Source of the DNA: Syncephalis plumigaleata
Taxonomy: Eukaryota; Zoopagomycota; Zoopagomycetes; Zoopagales; Piptocephalidaceae
Assembly (NCBI GenBank): GCA_025201365.1
Contig: JAIXMF010000001.1
Location: 2,976,001 to 3,040,000 of the forward strand
DNA length: 64,000 nt
Reading direction: 5' to 3'
Part shown: in pieces, positions 36,968 through 48,092 of the stretch
Numbering within the stretch: position 1 is the first letter of the stretch
How the letters are laid out: every line of letters starts with the position of its first letter
Notes under the pieces: model-generated
Databases searched by the model: none
What the model saw: the letters and a program-made list of their open reading frames with translations, nothing else
Told to the model about the DNA's origin: nothing
Position numbers and translations under genes: made by a program

Positions 36968-39406
36968 ATGGATATTCTTAACAAATCATCCAAGCGCCAT
37001 AGTCGACCAGTATCGGCTCTCAGCACAAGTGAATTGCCGACCTCCGCTAGTCTCAAGAATAGCAAGAATGCTGCGGCTGCTAAATCGCTTACCAGTCTCA
37101 ATATGATGAACGGTATCACATCACAATTCACTCGTCGTCGTCGTACCACTTCTACTCGACCTGTAGCACCAAATGCCGTATCCATCAATGTACCGGTAAG
37201 TTAATTAGTTGGCATATATATCATACGCGTATAAGCGGATACTTGTATGTGACCCAGCAACGAGGTTGCAAAGCAGCGCAGAGTCTGGGCGAGTTGTGAA
37301 TATGCTGCATAAGCAAAAAAGCCGTCCCACTATGATAGTGGAAAAGGACACGGCATGCATGCATTCAAGTCAATATGACTCGAAACATCATCCGCACACA
37401 CACAAGCAGACAGAGAAAGAGACAAACAAACAAACAGACATACGGATAAACAGAGATAGAAGAAGGGTAGAAAGATACGCATGATCTGTTGTGACACTCT
37501 AATGATACTCTCATTGGATCCATTTCTCCTTCCTCTCTCTCTCCTCTCTCTTTCTATATTTCATCTTACTAATAATAACATTTAATATTTACTCGCTTTA
37601 TTTAGACGGCTTCAGGCCAAGCCAAAGACAATCAACAGCTACAGCTACAGCAGAAACAAAAGAAGAAACAGCAACAGCAGCCTATTTCCTCCTCATTGTC
37701 CTCGTCGATCTCTGCCAACTCCATGCAGCCTGCGTCTGTACCCGCTAACACGTCTAGTGTGTCGTCGTCGTCGTCGTCGACAGGTACATCGCCCAAATCG
37801 TTTAAGCGTGCAGTCACCGATATATTCCGTCGTCGTACGAGTGCGCAGACTGACACCATATCACCCGAATTGACAGAGGCTAGACACACGCTGCTGCCGC
37901 GTCATACAAGAGCAGCTAGCAACGACACTGGTAATTCATTGGTGACACCGACTAATGATAAGGTAGATCATGCACCATTGATTGCGACTACACCCGTTGC
38001 TAATAAGCCACAACCACCATCGATACGCCACATCCGATAAAAGAACATCCATTACGGTGGAGGAACCACAGCATGATATGGACAAGACTGACAAGAAAAA
38101 TGGACAGAAAATTCGTTTCAAGCAAGCGGGAAAGCATATGCGACGTCTCACTAAGAAGATCGCAGATGGTGATTTGCTCGCCTTACGCAACAAACTACGT
38201 ACCAATCGTAGCTCCAGTCAGGTCGACAGTAACGATGCACCGGCAATCAAGAAAGAAAACGACAAAGCAGTGGCCGCCATCTCATCTGCACATGCTAGCG
38301 AGGAAGAGGGCAAGATCGATCATACGGATGTCGTCGTTGAGACGTGTATTAATGAGGAGCCGAATAGTGAACTACAGCCATCAGTCGAAGTGGATACTGA
38401 TATTGTCGTAAATGAAGAGGAAGTAGCGATAACAAAGGAGAAGAAGCTCGACAATGCTACCGAAATATTCGATGAGCAGCCTGCTGCATTGGATGACACG
38501 ATTGAAGAAGACGACACGGCAAGCACTAGTGATCAATCAGATAATGTTGTATTAGCGACGTACCTTCTAAATAGACCAGTATCAAATGGAACTACCGACG
38601 ACATTATCTGCGAGGAAACCAATGTGACAACAACAAATGTTCAAACTAATTCATCAGATACATTAACTGCTACTACTGCTGCTCAATCCAATGATCATGA
38701 ATCCAATGAATCCAATGAATCAACTACTAACACTAGTGCTCCTACAACAAATAACGAAGTTTCAACTGTCAATAAGCAAATAGTTTATGTATTAGAGGAA
38801 TCTAAAGAGCCATTCACATTTGTAGATGGTGCTCAACCTGTCGATGATGACGAGCCACTCATTGAAAATGATGCTGATGCTAATACCTCTATTACTACAG
38901 ATAAGGCAGAAGTAAATGATGCTGTATCAAGTAATGAAGATGACGACGAAGAAGATGACGATGACGAAGAAGATGTAGAAGACTCGGATGGCTCATCATC
39001 ATCACCAACACCAGTAATTCATCGTCAAAGTCGTAGTCGACTTAGTTTCCTTCGTACGAATAGTGGTAGTCTAAAACTGGCACTAGCACCGACACCAGCG
39101 TTGATTCGCGTGCATACCGAGCCTGCCTATAAGGTGCGTGGCTATAAAACATACGCTCCTGCCACTCCACCTACTTCGCCTACTCATCAATTGGATGAAG
39201 CCACCAATGTTGAAGAAGAGATTAAAGCAGCGCTATTAGACGATGTACTTGACGTATTACAAGAGGATACCGTTCATCATGAATTGAACGGATTAGCCGA
39301 GGAAGGCGAGAATGTACAAGATGTAGACTATATCATTGATAATGTCTCGTCAACGTCACTTCATCATCAAGTGAATGGAAGAGCGGTAATATGTTACGCG
39401 CTTTAA
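36968..39406 (+). CDS. Disordered acidic protein of unknown function
   Basis: Proposed exons 36968-37195, 37606-37962 and 38063-39406, about 642 residues. The first joint is a clear GTAAGT...TTTAG intron. The second (donor AAG|GTAGAT, acceptor GTGGAG) is inferred because the frame changes between 37962 and 38063 and the sequence holds a CTAATAA branch-like motif. The N-terminal third is basic and Ser/Gln/Thr-rich (FTRRRRTTSTRP, FKRAVTDIFRRRTS). The middle has a basic patch (FKQAGKHMRRLTKKI). The rest is strongly acidic (DDDEEDDDDEED) with Ser/Pro motifs such as RSRLSFLRTNSGS and ATPPTSPTH that look like kinase sites. No domain is recognised. The polyserine and Gln runs are coded by microsatellites. 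It is likely regulatory or scaffold-like, but this is inference. Confidence 0.6.
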
Positions 39407-39448
39407 CTAGTCGTGTATAATCTGCTGAATAGTTCAATATTATTACCA

Positions 39449-39479
<31 letters not shown>

Positions 39480-39908
39480 CTATGTCTTTTGCATTTTATC
39501 ATCGAGTCATGGATAATTACCTATCTCTCCATCGACTGTACTCGTGTTCCTCTTTAATTAAAGCTTATCGATGATTAGTTAACCCATATATATATATGAT
39601 GTCATTAATGTATAATTACATAGTTGATTGAATGAAGAATACATTACAATTTACTATATGTTCAAGTATCTAGTAAATACGATTGAATTGAAATTAATGA
39701 ACTAAAAAGCTAGATTCGGCATTTGTGGGGTAATTCTTTCCATGTTTGAGTGGCACACACAACCACAAGCACATGTATACGCATACGTACTTCTCTAAAG
39801 ATAACTAACTACATAATTGCACTTCTTTTCTTCACATTGATACTATTGTTTATATTACTACTATTACTGCTACTATTCTAGCAGTCTTATTGATTAACTT
39901 TATCCACA

Positions 39909-42195
39909 ATGTCATCTGACAAGATAATTCGTATTGGTTGTTATTCGGCATTCTGGGGTGACTCCATCACTGCTGCCGAACAACTAGTACGTCATGTGGA
40001 CCCACCCTCAACTATATTGTGGCGGACTATTTAGCCGAGGTTACTATGGGTATATTAGCGAGAAGACGACAACAACAACAACAACTGGCAAACAAGTCGA
40101 AAAGTGTACAGGACAACGATAAGAAAGTCATTCCACGCGGTGGTTATGTAGAGGAGTTTATTACATTTGTTATTAGACGACTTCTACCTCAGTGTATCGA
40201 GCATAATACAACGATTATTACCAATGCAGGTGGACTGGATCCCGTCGCGTGTAAGGAGGCAATCGAGGCGGCCATGCAAGAGATGGATATTCCCTCACCG
40301 CCCAAGGTGGCTGCCATCTACGGTGATGATTTGTTAGAGCGATCAGATATACAAGAGGCGTTGCAGCCACTTGCGCATATTCAACACACGGAATCGACGG
40401 GTGACACCGGTGAGGATATACTACCTAAACAACTATCGGAGAATACGCGAGTTGTATCGTTGAACGCGTACACGGGTGCATGGCCCATCGTTGAGGCATT
40501 ACGTGGTGGTGCGCGTATTATTGTGACGGGACGCGCGGCTGACAGTGCTCTAGTGTTGGCGCCACTCGCCTACGAGTTCAACTGGCAGCCCACCAACGAT
40601 TGGGATCGATTGGCTGCGGGAAGTCTAGCCGGACATATCATCGAGTGTGGTTGTCAGGCCACCGGTGGCAACTTTACCGATTGGAAGTTGAGTGCACGAT
40701 CCGGACACGGTGGCTGGGCCAACATGGGCTATCCCATCATCGAGTGTCGCGAAGATGGCAGTTTCATAGTGACGAAACCGTCACGTACCGGTGGTATTGT
40801 AAGTGTTGGTTCGGTCGGTGAACAAATGGTCTACGAGGTACTCGATCCAGGTGCCTACTTACTGCCAGATGTAGTGATCGATCTACGTCTAGTGACCCTG
40901 CATCAACAAGGAAAGGATCGAGTGGAGGTACGTGGCGTGCGAGGACGAGCACCCACACCATGGATCAAGGTGTCGGGTGTCTACATGGACGGCTACAAGA
41001 TGTCGGGTGAATTAGTGATAGGTGGATTACAAGCTCGTGAAAAGGTAAATAAGTGATATGACTATATAATATATATTTATTTATATGTAATATTTATAAT
41101 ATCTATATAGGCATTGGCCGTGGGAGATGCCGTTCTACGTCGTTCTCGTGCTATATTGAAACAACTCGGCCTCGACGATTTCCGACAAAGTAATATGGAA
41201 GTTATTGGATCAGAGCATACATACGGGTAAGTCATTCTAATAGATACGCTGTCATCGTCGCGTATCCTATTGTTAACAGTATAAGCGTGTGTTTATAGAC
41301 CACATTCACGGGTGAACAATTCGCGTGAGGTTATCTTGCGTGTTGTGGTAGTGCATGATAATGTACAAGCACTTCGTGTATTTGGTATGGAGATGGCACC
41401 CGTAAGTAGTTCTATGAATGCTAGCACTCTGATTGACATTACGATCTTTATTCAATTATGTTCATGTCGATAATATGTGCGAATACTAGTCTGCTACGTG
41501 TATGGCACCTGGTATTACGGTAGTGGATCGGGTCGACCACATCCACAGCCGCAATTGACGCATTTCGCTAGTCTAGTGCCACGTAATCTTATTACATGTC
41601 AAGTGGCCATCGATCAACAACCGATCGTTGCGTGTCATTTCCATTCGGATACGCATGCAGATGCTGCGGTACCTCCAGCATTGCCAGCGGAAATAGTGCC
41701 ACACCAACTGTCACCGGATAGTCCAGATGGACGTCATCAATCAACGGTGCAAGTACCGCTCATTCGTCTATGCTATGGTCGTAGCGGTGACAAGGGAGAT
41801 ACATCCAATATTGGTAAGTTATATATATATATAGAGAGAGAGAGAGTAATACTAATGGCTAATGATTAGGTCTAATTGCACGACATCCTGATATTTATCC
41901 GATACTACTACGTGAAGTAACCGCTGCCTCTGTCAAGCATTATATGAGTCATTTGTGTCGAGGTGACGTGTTTCGATTTGAATTACCGGGTATTTATGCA
42001 CTTAATTTTGTATTAACACGTAGTCTTGGTAAGTGTATCTTATATAGATAGATGTAATAGGAGTAATGTATTAAAATTGCATTAGGTGGTGGCGGTCTTA
42101 GTTCATTGAATATCGATAGACAAGGCAAGACTTACGCGCAAATGCTGTTATCGATGCCGATTGCCGTGCCACGTTCATTACTAGCACATATTTAG
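39909..42195 (+). CDS. AtuA-like acyclic terpene/organic-acid utilisation family protein (DUF1446)
   Basis: Six exons (39909-41044, 41111-41226, 41299-41401, 41490-41813, 41870-42028, 42086-42195) give about 640 residues. N-terminal RIGCYSAFWGDS, then a DYLAEVTMGILA block, TNAGGLDP, GARIIVTGRAADSALVL, HIIECGCQATGGNFTDW and SGHGGWANMGYPI, all typical of the AtuA N-terminal domain. The C-terminal part has GRSGDKGDTSNIG and the final ALNFVLTRSLGGGGLSSLNID. Bacterial AtuA acts in citronellol/geranate breakdown; the fungal role is not settled. As written, the frame is one base short near 39996 and again near 41519, and one extra G at each restores the family sequence (RHGGPTLNY and GITGSGSGRP). 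AATAAA-like TTAATAAAG follows the stop. The next gene downstream is an acyl-CoA dehydrogenase, which fits a shared catabolic role. Confidence 0.85.
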
Positions 42196-42270
42196 TTTAA
42201 TAAAGTATTGCTACTACGTTATATTGACTTTACTTTTATTATTATTATTATTACGATTGTAAGCTGCAAT

Positions 42271-42342
42271 TTACAGTGCTTCTCCATCCAATTGGTTCGG
42301 CATTGGCTACTTACTCGTTCGTGTAACGTGTGCGTCACTGTA
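42271..42342. repeat. Short TA-bordered inverted-repeat sequence
   Basis: TTACAGTG at the left and CACTGTAA at the right, about 72 bases apart, in the leader of the cytochrome b5-acyl-CoA dehydrogenase gene. The left end continues CTTCTCCATCCAATT, sharing TCCATCCAATT with the termini of the transposon at 14719. It could be a miniature relative of that family, or chance. Confidence 0.3.
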
Positions 42343-42474
42343 ATAGGCGTGTTTGCACATACTTGTAGGATACTTTGTTTACCTATCAGTCAACCTACTA
42401 TTATTACTACGCATACTTATTTCTCGTATTGTTCTTGCTATACCACTATCAGTGTTACTAGTTCATATTGCAAA

Positions 42475-44146
42475 ATGTCTGAAACTAAATATTACACCGA
42501 GCAAGAAGTTGCTAATCACACGTCAGAGAATGACTGTTGGGTGATTATTCACGGTAAAGTGTACGATGTTACTAAGTTCCTAAATGAACATCCAGGTGGG
42601 CGTAAAGTAAGTTGGATAATAGCTGTGTAGACATAGTTAGTGTATTAATACAAGATATAAATATATGTGTATCACGCGTAGGTTATCATGAATGTTGCAG
42701 GAACCGATGCCACCAAGCAATTTGATGCCTTCCACAACGCTGGCATATTAGAGAAATACGGTCCTAGTTTGTATGTCGGTGAAGCGGGTAGTCCACCGCA
42801 ACAACAACAAAAGAAGAAGCGAGTGCCGCTGCTACGACGGAGAAAGAAGCGAGGACTTAGGGAGCCATTCGGCGATTTGATCCCGTTCGGTGATCCTGCC
42901 TGGTATCAAGGCGGGGACAGTCCGTACTACAACGACTCGCACCGTCGATTCCGTGCACGTATGCGTGAATTCGCAGAACGTGAAATTATGCCATACTGCG
43001 ATGAATGGGACGAGGCGAAACTAGTGCCGCGTTCGTTGTTCGTGAAATGCGCTGAAGTGGGTATCACCGTTGGTTTATGCGGACAAGCACCCTTGGAATA
43101 CGTTGAAGTCGACAATATACTCGGTGTTCCATTGGATGAGTTTGACGCGTTCCACGAACTAGTCCTGAACGAGGAAGTCGCCCGTTGCGGGTGTGGCGGT
43201 GTTATCTGGGGTATTTGCGGTGGACTCACCATCGGTCTACCGCCTATCATGCTATTTGGTTCGCAAGAGTTGAAGGCACGCACGGTGGCCGATATACTCG
43301 CCGCGCGTAAATCCATCTGCTTAGCGGTGACGAACCGTACGCGGGCAGTGACGTGGCTGGTCTACGCTGCGAGGCAAAGGAAACGCCCGATGGCGAGTAT
43401 TACATCGTGAACGGCGAGAAGAAATGGATCACGAATGGCGTGTTCGCCGATTATTTTACGGTAGCCGTGCGTACAGGTGGCGAAGGAATGGGCGGTGTCT
43501 CTCTATTGCTGATCGAGCGTACGATGCCGGGTGTCAAGACACGTCAGATGCAATGCTCGGGTGTATGGGCATCGGGCACCGCGTATATCACGTTTGAAGA
43601 TGTTAAAGTGCCGAAATCGAATCTAATCGGAGAGGAGAACAAAGGATTCAAGTATATAATGCACAACTTTAATCATGAACGACTATCGGCTTGCATGCAA
43701 GCACATCGATGTGCTCGCGTATGTCTCGAGGAATCTATTAAATACGCGAGTAAGCGCGAGACATTCGGTCGTAAACTCATCGAGCATCAGGTGATTCGAC
43801 ATAAATTGGCCGATATGGCTCGACGTATTGAGGCATCCCACGCCTGGATGGAGCAGCTTCTCTATCAAACGAAGATAATGCCACACCACGAGGCCATGAT
43901 CAAGTTGGTGGACCGATCGCCTTGCTTAAAGTGCAAATAACGCAGACGTTCGAGTATTGCGCTCGTGAGGCATCCCAAATCTTTGGTGGTCTCGCTTACA
44001 CGCGTGGTGGACAGGGTGGCAAGGTTGAACGACTGTATCGTGAGGTGCGTGCCTACGCCATCCCAGCTGGATCCGAGGAGATTATGCTTGATCTTGGTAT
44101 GAAGCAATCGCTTAAGGTGGCCCAATTCTTTGGTGCTAAGATCTAA
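42475..44146 (+). CDS. Cytochrome b5 domain fused to acyl-CoA dehydrogenase
   Basis: Exon 1 (42475-42606) and exon 2 (42682-44146) are joined over a GTAAGT...GTAG intron. Residues 1-75 are a cytochrome b5 fold with the heme motif [10 protein letters not shown] and the second histidine in FDAFHN. A basic, Gln-rich linker follows, then a full acyl-CoA dehydrogenase: [41 protein letters not shown] and [15 protein letters not shown]. The Glu of NHERL sits where LCAD/isovaleryl-CoA dehydrogenase keep their catalytic base, while the usual C-terminal Glu site reads IPAGSEE (Ala), which fits that subgroup. FAD-dependent alpha,beta-dehydrogenation of acyl-CoA is expected, with the b5 domain as possible electron carrier. 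The frame is one base short near 43332 (TEPYAGSD site) and near 43906 (LGGPIALL site), so the written sequence does not encode the whole protein. Confidence 0.88.
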
Positions 44147-44291
44147 AATATCATGCTTGCGTTGTATTACTTTAATAAAGTAATCCATATCTACATTGCT
44201 ATTATTATACTATTAAATGAAATAATGCCTAGATGATAGATATTGAATGAATAACTCTTGATATTTATTGATACTGTAGAGGCATATGTTA

Positions 44292-46736
44292 CAGGATTTC
44301 TCCTCCTGATTAACGCAGTTAGGCTTTTGTTTTTACTAATAGATAATAGTTACGATAATAAAGCTTACATGTATTTTATAAGATTGATGGTACAATCCAG
44401 ATAAGTTGTTTATTGTTGTTTGGTTCTTCGTTGTCCTTGTCCTTCATTTCTTGAACGATTAGAAGTAATGCACTTTGATGTAGTTGTGTTGGAACACCAT
44501 TTCCATTGCGAATACTGAGAATAATCTGAATAACATTCAGACATGCTGCCATATCCCGATTTCATACACGATACTCGAATCCTTTACCATTCATGTCATC
44601 TTTATAATTATGATGTGTGCATCTAATAGAATAATGAATTAGTATATTGTTATAGATTGTACTCATCTTAAGAAGGCATGACAAGTGACAGTAGGATATC
44701 TCGTCAATTAGAAGACTTGAACATCATGCTTCATTGTTATCCACACTTGTGTATGATTTATTTGTGTATTCTTGATTAAAATAACGTCATCGTATTACTC
44801 TACCCATATCGCCTTTCTTATTCTATTCCACTATGTCTACTACTACTACTACTACTACTACTGAAATATTGAGTAATTCCAACTCGTCTTGTAGATTACT
44901 ACTTTGTCTGAATACTCTTCCCTTTCAGGACCAGCGTGTCTTCCGTAGTCTACTTGGCCATATCGAATTATTGCGTTTATCAGCATGTTGTCACTCGTTA
45001 AGAAGCAGTATTCGAAATGATAAAGTATTATGGCAAGCACTATACCATAGGGATTTCCTATCGGGAGCATATTATTCTAAAGAGATGGATTTCGTATTAT
45101 GGTGTATACGCACGGATGTCAACAATCCATGTACATCGGATAAACGATCCGATCTACTAGAGAATGTGGACTGGTACAACACATATCGTCGACGAGTGAG
45201 CACCGAGAATAATTGGCGATATGGACGGTACAATACCACGCATATCGATATGGAACGTGACAAGGATAGAGTATGGTATCGCAAAGATATTATTGATAAT
45301 GGTACAATTATGACGCAATATGATCTCTTAGAGTGGACATCAAGTCATAGTTATATTTTAGAATATTTGCCACATCCAAATCTTATATCAAACCATAATA
45401 ATGTATATAACAGTACATTATCCACGTCGCCAAACGTTCTTTTACTGGGTAGTGGTAATGTAGCTCAGCATAAATATGTCCTGGGTGACCATTATATAGC
45501 TGTATTTCCTAGGGAAATCGAGAGCGATACCGACTATAATGTAAAAATACTTTCTCGAAAGCATGGCGGTATTTTCACTACATTCGATGTTCCAGTACCA
45601 TATGAAGTGGAGGCAATCGAGGGGAAATGGGTATTATTAGTGGACAAATTACAAGAGTCATTCATATCTTTGTCAATTTGTAAGCGTAGTAACTATACAA
45701 TGCTGCAATATAACTAGTACTAATAATCAATGAATCTAGACCATATAATGGTATTCGATATAGATAATGGTATCATGTGTCCAGGAAACATTGATGATAC
45801 ATGGGAGGCGTCACGTTTTTACAAAACAACCAACAATACAGCAATAGTATACACGGCAAAAGTAGTCAAAGATGATGATGCAGATCGTATTGAATGGGCA
45901 TTATACTAGTTCTCGAGCAATAATCCTGTTGTACAATTGCGAAATGGCTGGTTCCATCTACCTGAAGGGATAACAAAAACGTGGCTAATGACGTATAATT
46001 CATACGATTCGTATATTATAATTGAATTATATGGTAATCCTGATTATAATCCATACATAATGCATAGCGTAGCATCCAGTGGTCAATGCCATATTCCACG
46101 TAATTGCTACACTATGACCGACCAACATATACCTACTCCATTGTTAAGAGCTGGATACAAGTATTCAATGTTTGATTCCAAACCGACAAAAGTATGGACA
46201 GACTTAACTTACAATGACGATCAAGTATTACAAATATCGGATACAGATTTCATGAAGCATATTATTGGAGATCTCTATATTTTTATTACGGATCATAATG
46301 ATATAAAAAGTCAATTGCTTGTAGATATCAATACAAAAGAAGTAATACGCAAATTGGAAGCACCACCTAAGATATGGGGAGTGCCTAACTATGCAATGTT
46401 TGGTACGATAGATAGTTCCTATGACAGCGATGTGTACACAATACAAGAGTATGGTGAACTATAACAAGTATCAATAAACCATACTATATTGTTATTGATC
46501 ACATTAGAGTGAGCAATATATTGTTATTAACTAATAATGTGAAGTAATAATGAGGAATAAATATTATTTATTATCACTAATCGTAACATATGATATCGCA
46601 ATCATTAACATCTCACTCAACTGCTAGGACCATGACAACTACTCAATAATAATAGCAATGCGATAATGGTGTTAACAATTATGTAAATCTATTTACTGAT
46701 AAAGAGTAACAGCACTAATCGATTGGAAAAACCCTG
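44292..46736. mobile_element. TA-flanked inverted-repeat DNA transposon carrying an F-box-like gene, copy 2
   Basis: It starts CAGGATTTCTCC and ends GGAAAAACCCTG, each bordered by TA. The left 400 bases align with the left part of the element at 14719 (for example TTGTTGTTTGGTTC, GATACTCGAATCCTTTA, GTGTGCATCTAATAGAATAA), and the right 170 bases align with its right part (CATCTCACTCAACTGCTAGG, CAATAATAATAGCAATGCGA). Between these shared arms copy 1 has only about 490 bases, whereas this copy has about 1.8 kb with a spliced F-box-like gene on the plus strand. No transposase is visible. The copies differ at many positions, so insertions are not recent. Confidence 0.72.
44833..46464 (+). pseudogene. 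F-box-like protein gene inside the transposon, interrupted
   Basis: Exons 44833-45679 and 45740-46464 (GTAAGC...TCTAG with TACTAAT branch site, phase 1) read as 523 codons with a single in-frame TAG at 45907-45909. After a Thr repeat (MSTTTTTTTTE) and a short linker comes an F-box-like helix set (CLNTLPFQDQRVFRSLLGH, IELLRLSACCHSLRSSI, NDKVLWQALYHRDF, residues about 28-85). F-boxes bind Skp1 in SCF ubiquitin ligases. The rest has repeated strand-like segments (YIAVFPREIES, WVLLVDKLQESFISLSI, SYIIIELYGN) that might form a propeller-like substrate domain; this is inference. Reading continues cleanly past the TAG to a normal stop, so it is either a young pseudogene, a read-through gene or two polypeptides. 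It lies wholly within the TA-flanked element. Confidence 0.65.
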
Positions 46737-48092
46737 TAAATGTTAAAACAGCGAATTTATAATATGAACTTACAGTGTGACGCCCGTCTTCTTGACATGT
46801 GTGTCGGTTGTTCACGCCAATCTATTCATCCGATTACCGTCACTCCTGGCTTATATCAATCACATTATGCATTCATTGTGTAGTACTGTAACGAGCACCG
46901 GTGCTACTTATCCGACACGTTTCCATTTTACACCGTATATTATAGGCATATGTCGCATAATCACATTGCCCGAGTGAGACAGCTGATTGCCCCGTGATTG
47001 GGCGAGTGTGAATCGACTAGTTACATGTGATGATGCTGTACATCAGTTGATTCCATTTCGTTTTCTACAAGTATGTTGTGACGTTGGAAGCTTCCATTCA
47101 TCCTTAACCATGCTCCTCTGGAACATCCTCGTTGTTGCAACAATAACAGCATTTATTTATTTAATCCGTCAGCTAACACATCATTGCCAGCAATTTCGTA
47201 TTTCTTTATTCAATCGTTCTACATTATTCAGATAGTTCATTACTGCAACTAGCATCAGTGCTTAGTATAGCACATTAGCTTGCCTGATTTGACTACGCTA
47301 TTCGCCGATATCGTGCGTATATAGGAAAAGAAGGAGAGAACACCAAGTTAAACTAGGTCAAGCATGTTGTCCATTACACCGCGGGTTATTCTTGCTTCGC
47401 ATTAATCATGTCCATTTTATCGCTAGCTGAAGTGATGGCGACATCCAACACGAAGGAAACACCCGCTGAAGATTAATACACCTTAACACATCATCTCTAT
47501 GATAGTAGTCGAGGAAAAGCAAAAAACCTCATTTACTAGTGTATTTCTATATCGCATTTTTATTCATTCAACTATCAGGTTACGCCTTCTTATTTATACT
47601 GGATTTATCCTTTGATTATCCTATATAACAACAATATTTGCTTAATAAAACATTTATTATTACTTTATTATACTAATCAATTAGTGGTAGCATTAAAAAG
47701 TGGAATATACTAGTGGTATACACGCACTCACGCACAATCATTAGTGTCGTAAACGATATCACTAAACGGGATCTGACTAACCATGATTGAATCCAAGCAT
47801 CATTCCGACGCGGCCCGATCTATCACAACAATTTGCTGGCTCCTTTTTACACGATAGACTGACTAAACTATAGTTCCTCTTCTTCTCTCCTCTCTTATTA
47901 CGCAACTTTCTCGTATACTATATACGTGTATTTGTACGTGCGTGTACGTGAGTGTGGTGTGTGCGTGTGTATACGTGATACCGTATATTGTTTTGTCTCT
48001 TCCTCTCTCTCGCTCTTTCTCCTTTCTTTCTATCTATTTTTCCTACTTATCTATCAATCTAGCTAGTTAGCTCGTTCGTTATCTCTGCACTG
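46737..48092. other. Intergenic region before the MPP-beta gene
   Basis: Mixed AT-rich DNA. The part just upstream of 48093 is pyrimidine-rich (47995-48045) and carries GTGTGCGTGTGT-type repeats (47940-47975), as expected for a promoter and leader. The only frame worth noting is the small one at 47110. Confidence 0.55.
47110..47235 (+). CDS. Possible 41-residue single-pass membrane protein
   Basis: An ATG-initiated frame with one strong hydrophobic segment (MLLWNILVVATITAFIYLI) followed by a polar basic tail (RQLTHHCQQF). The layout of a small mitochondrial or ER membrane protein is possible, but length alone gives little support and no homologue is recognised. Confidence 0.2.
   Translation: MLLWNILVVATITAFIYLIRQLTHHCQQFRISLFNRSTLFR

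Noticed and set aside
39988-40035. Possible 48-base intron (GTACGT...TTTAG) in the AtuA-like gene
   Set aside because: It would remove the conserved LNYIVADYLAE block and does not restore frame; a one-base gap explains the break better.
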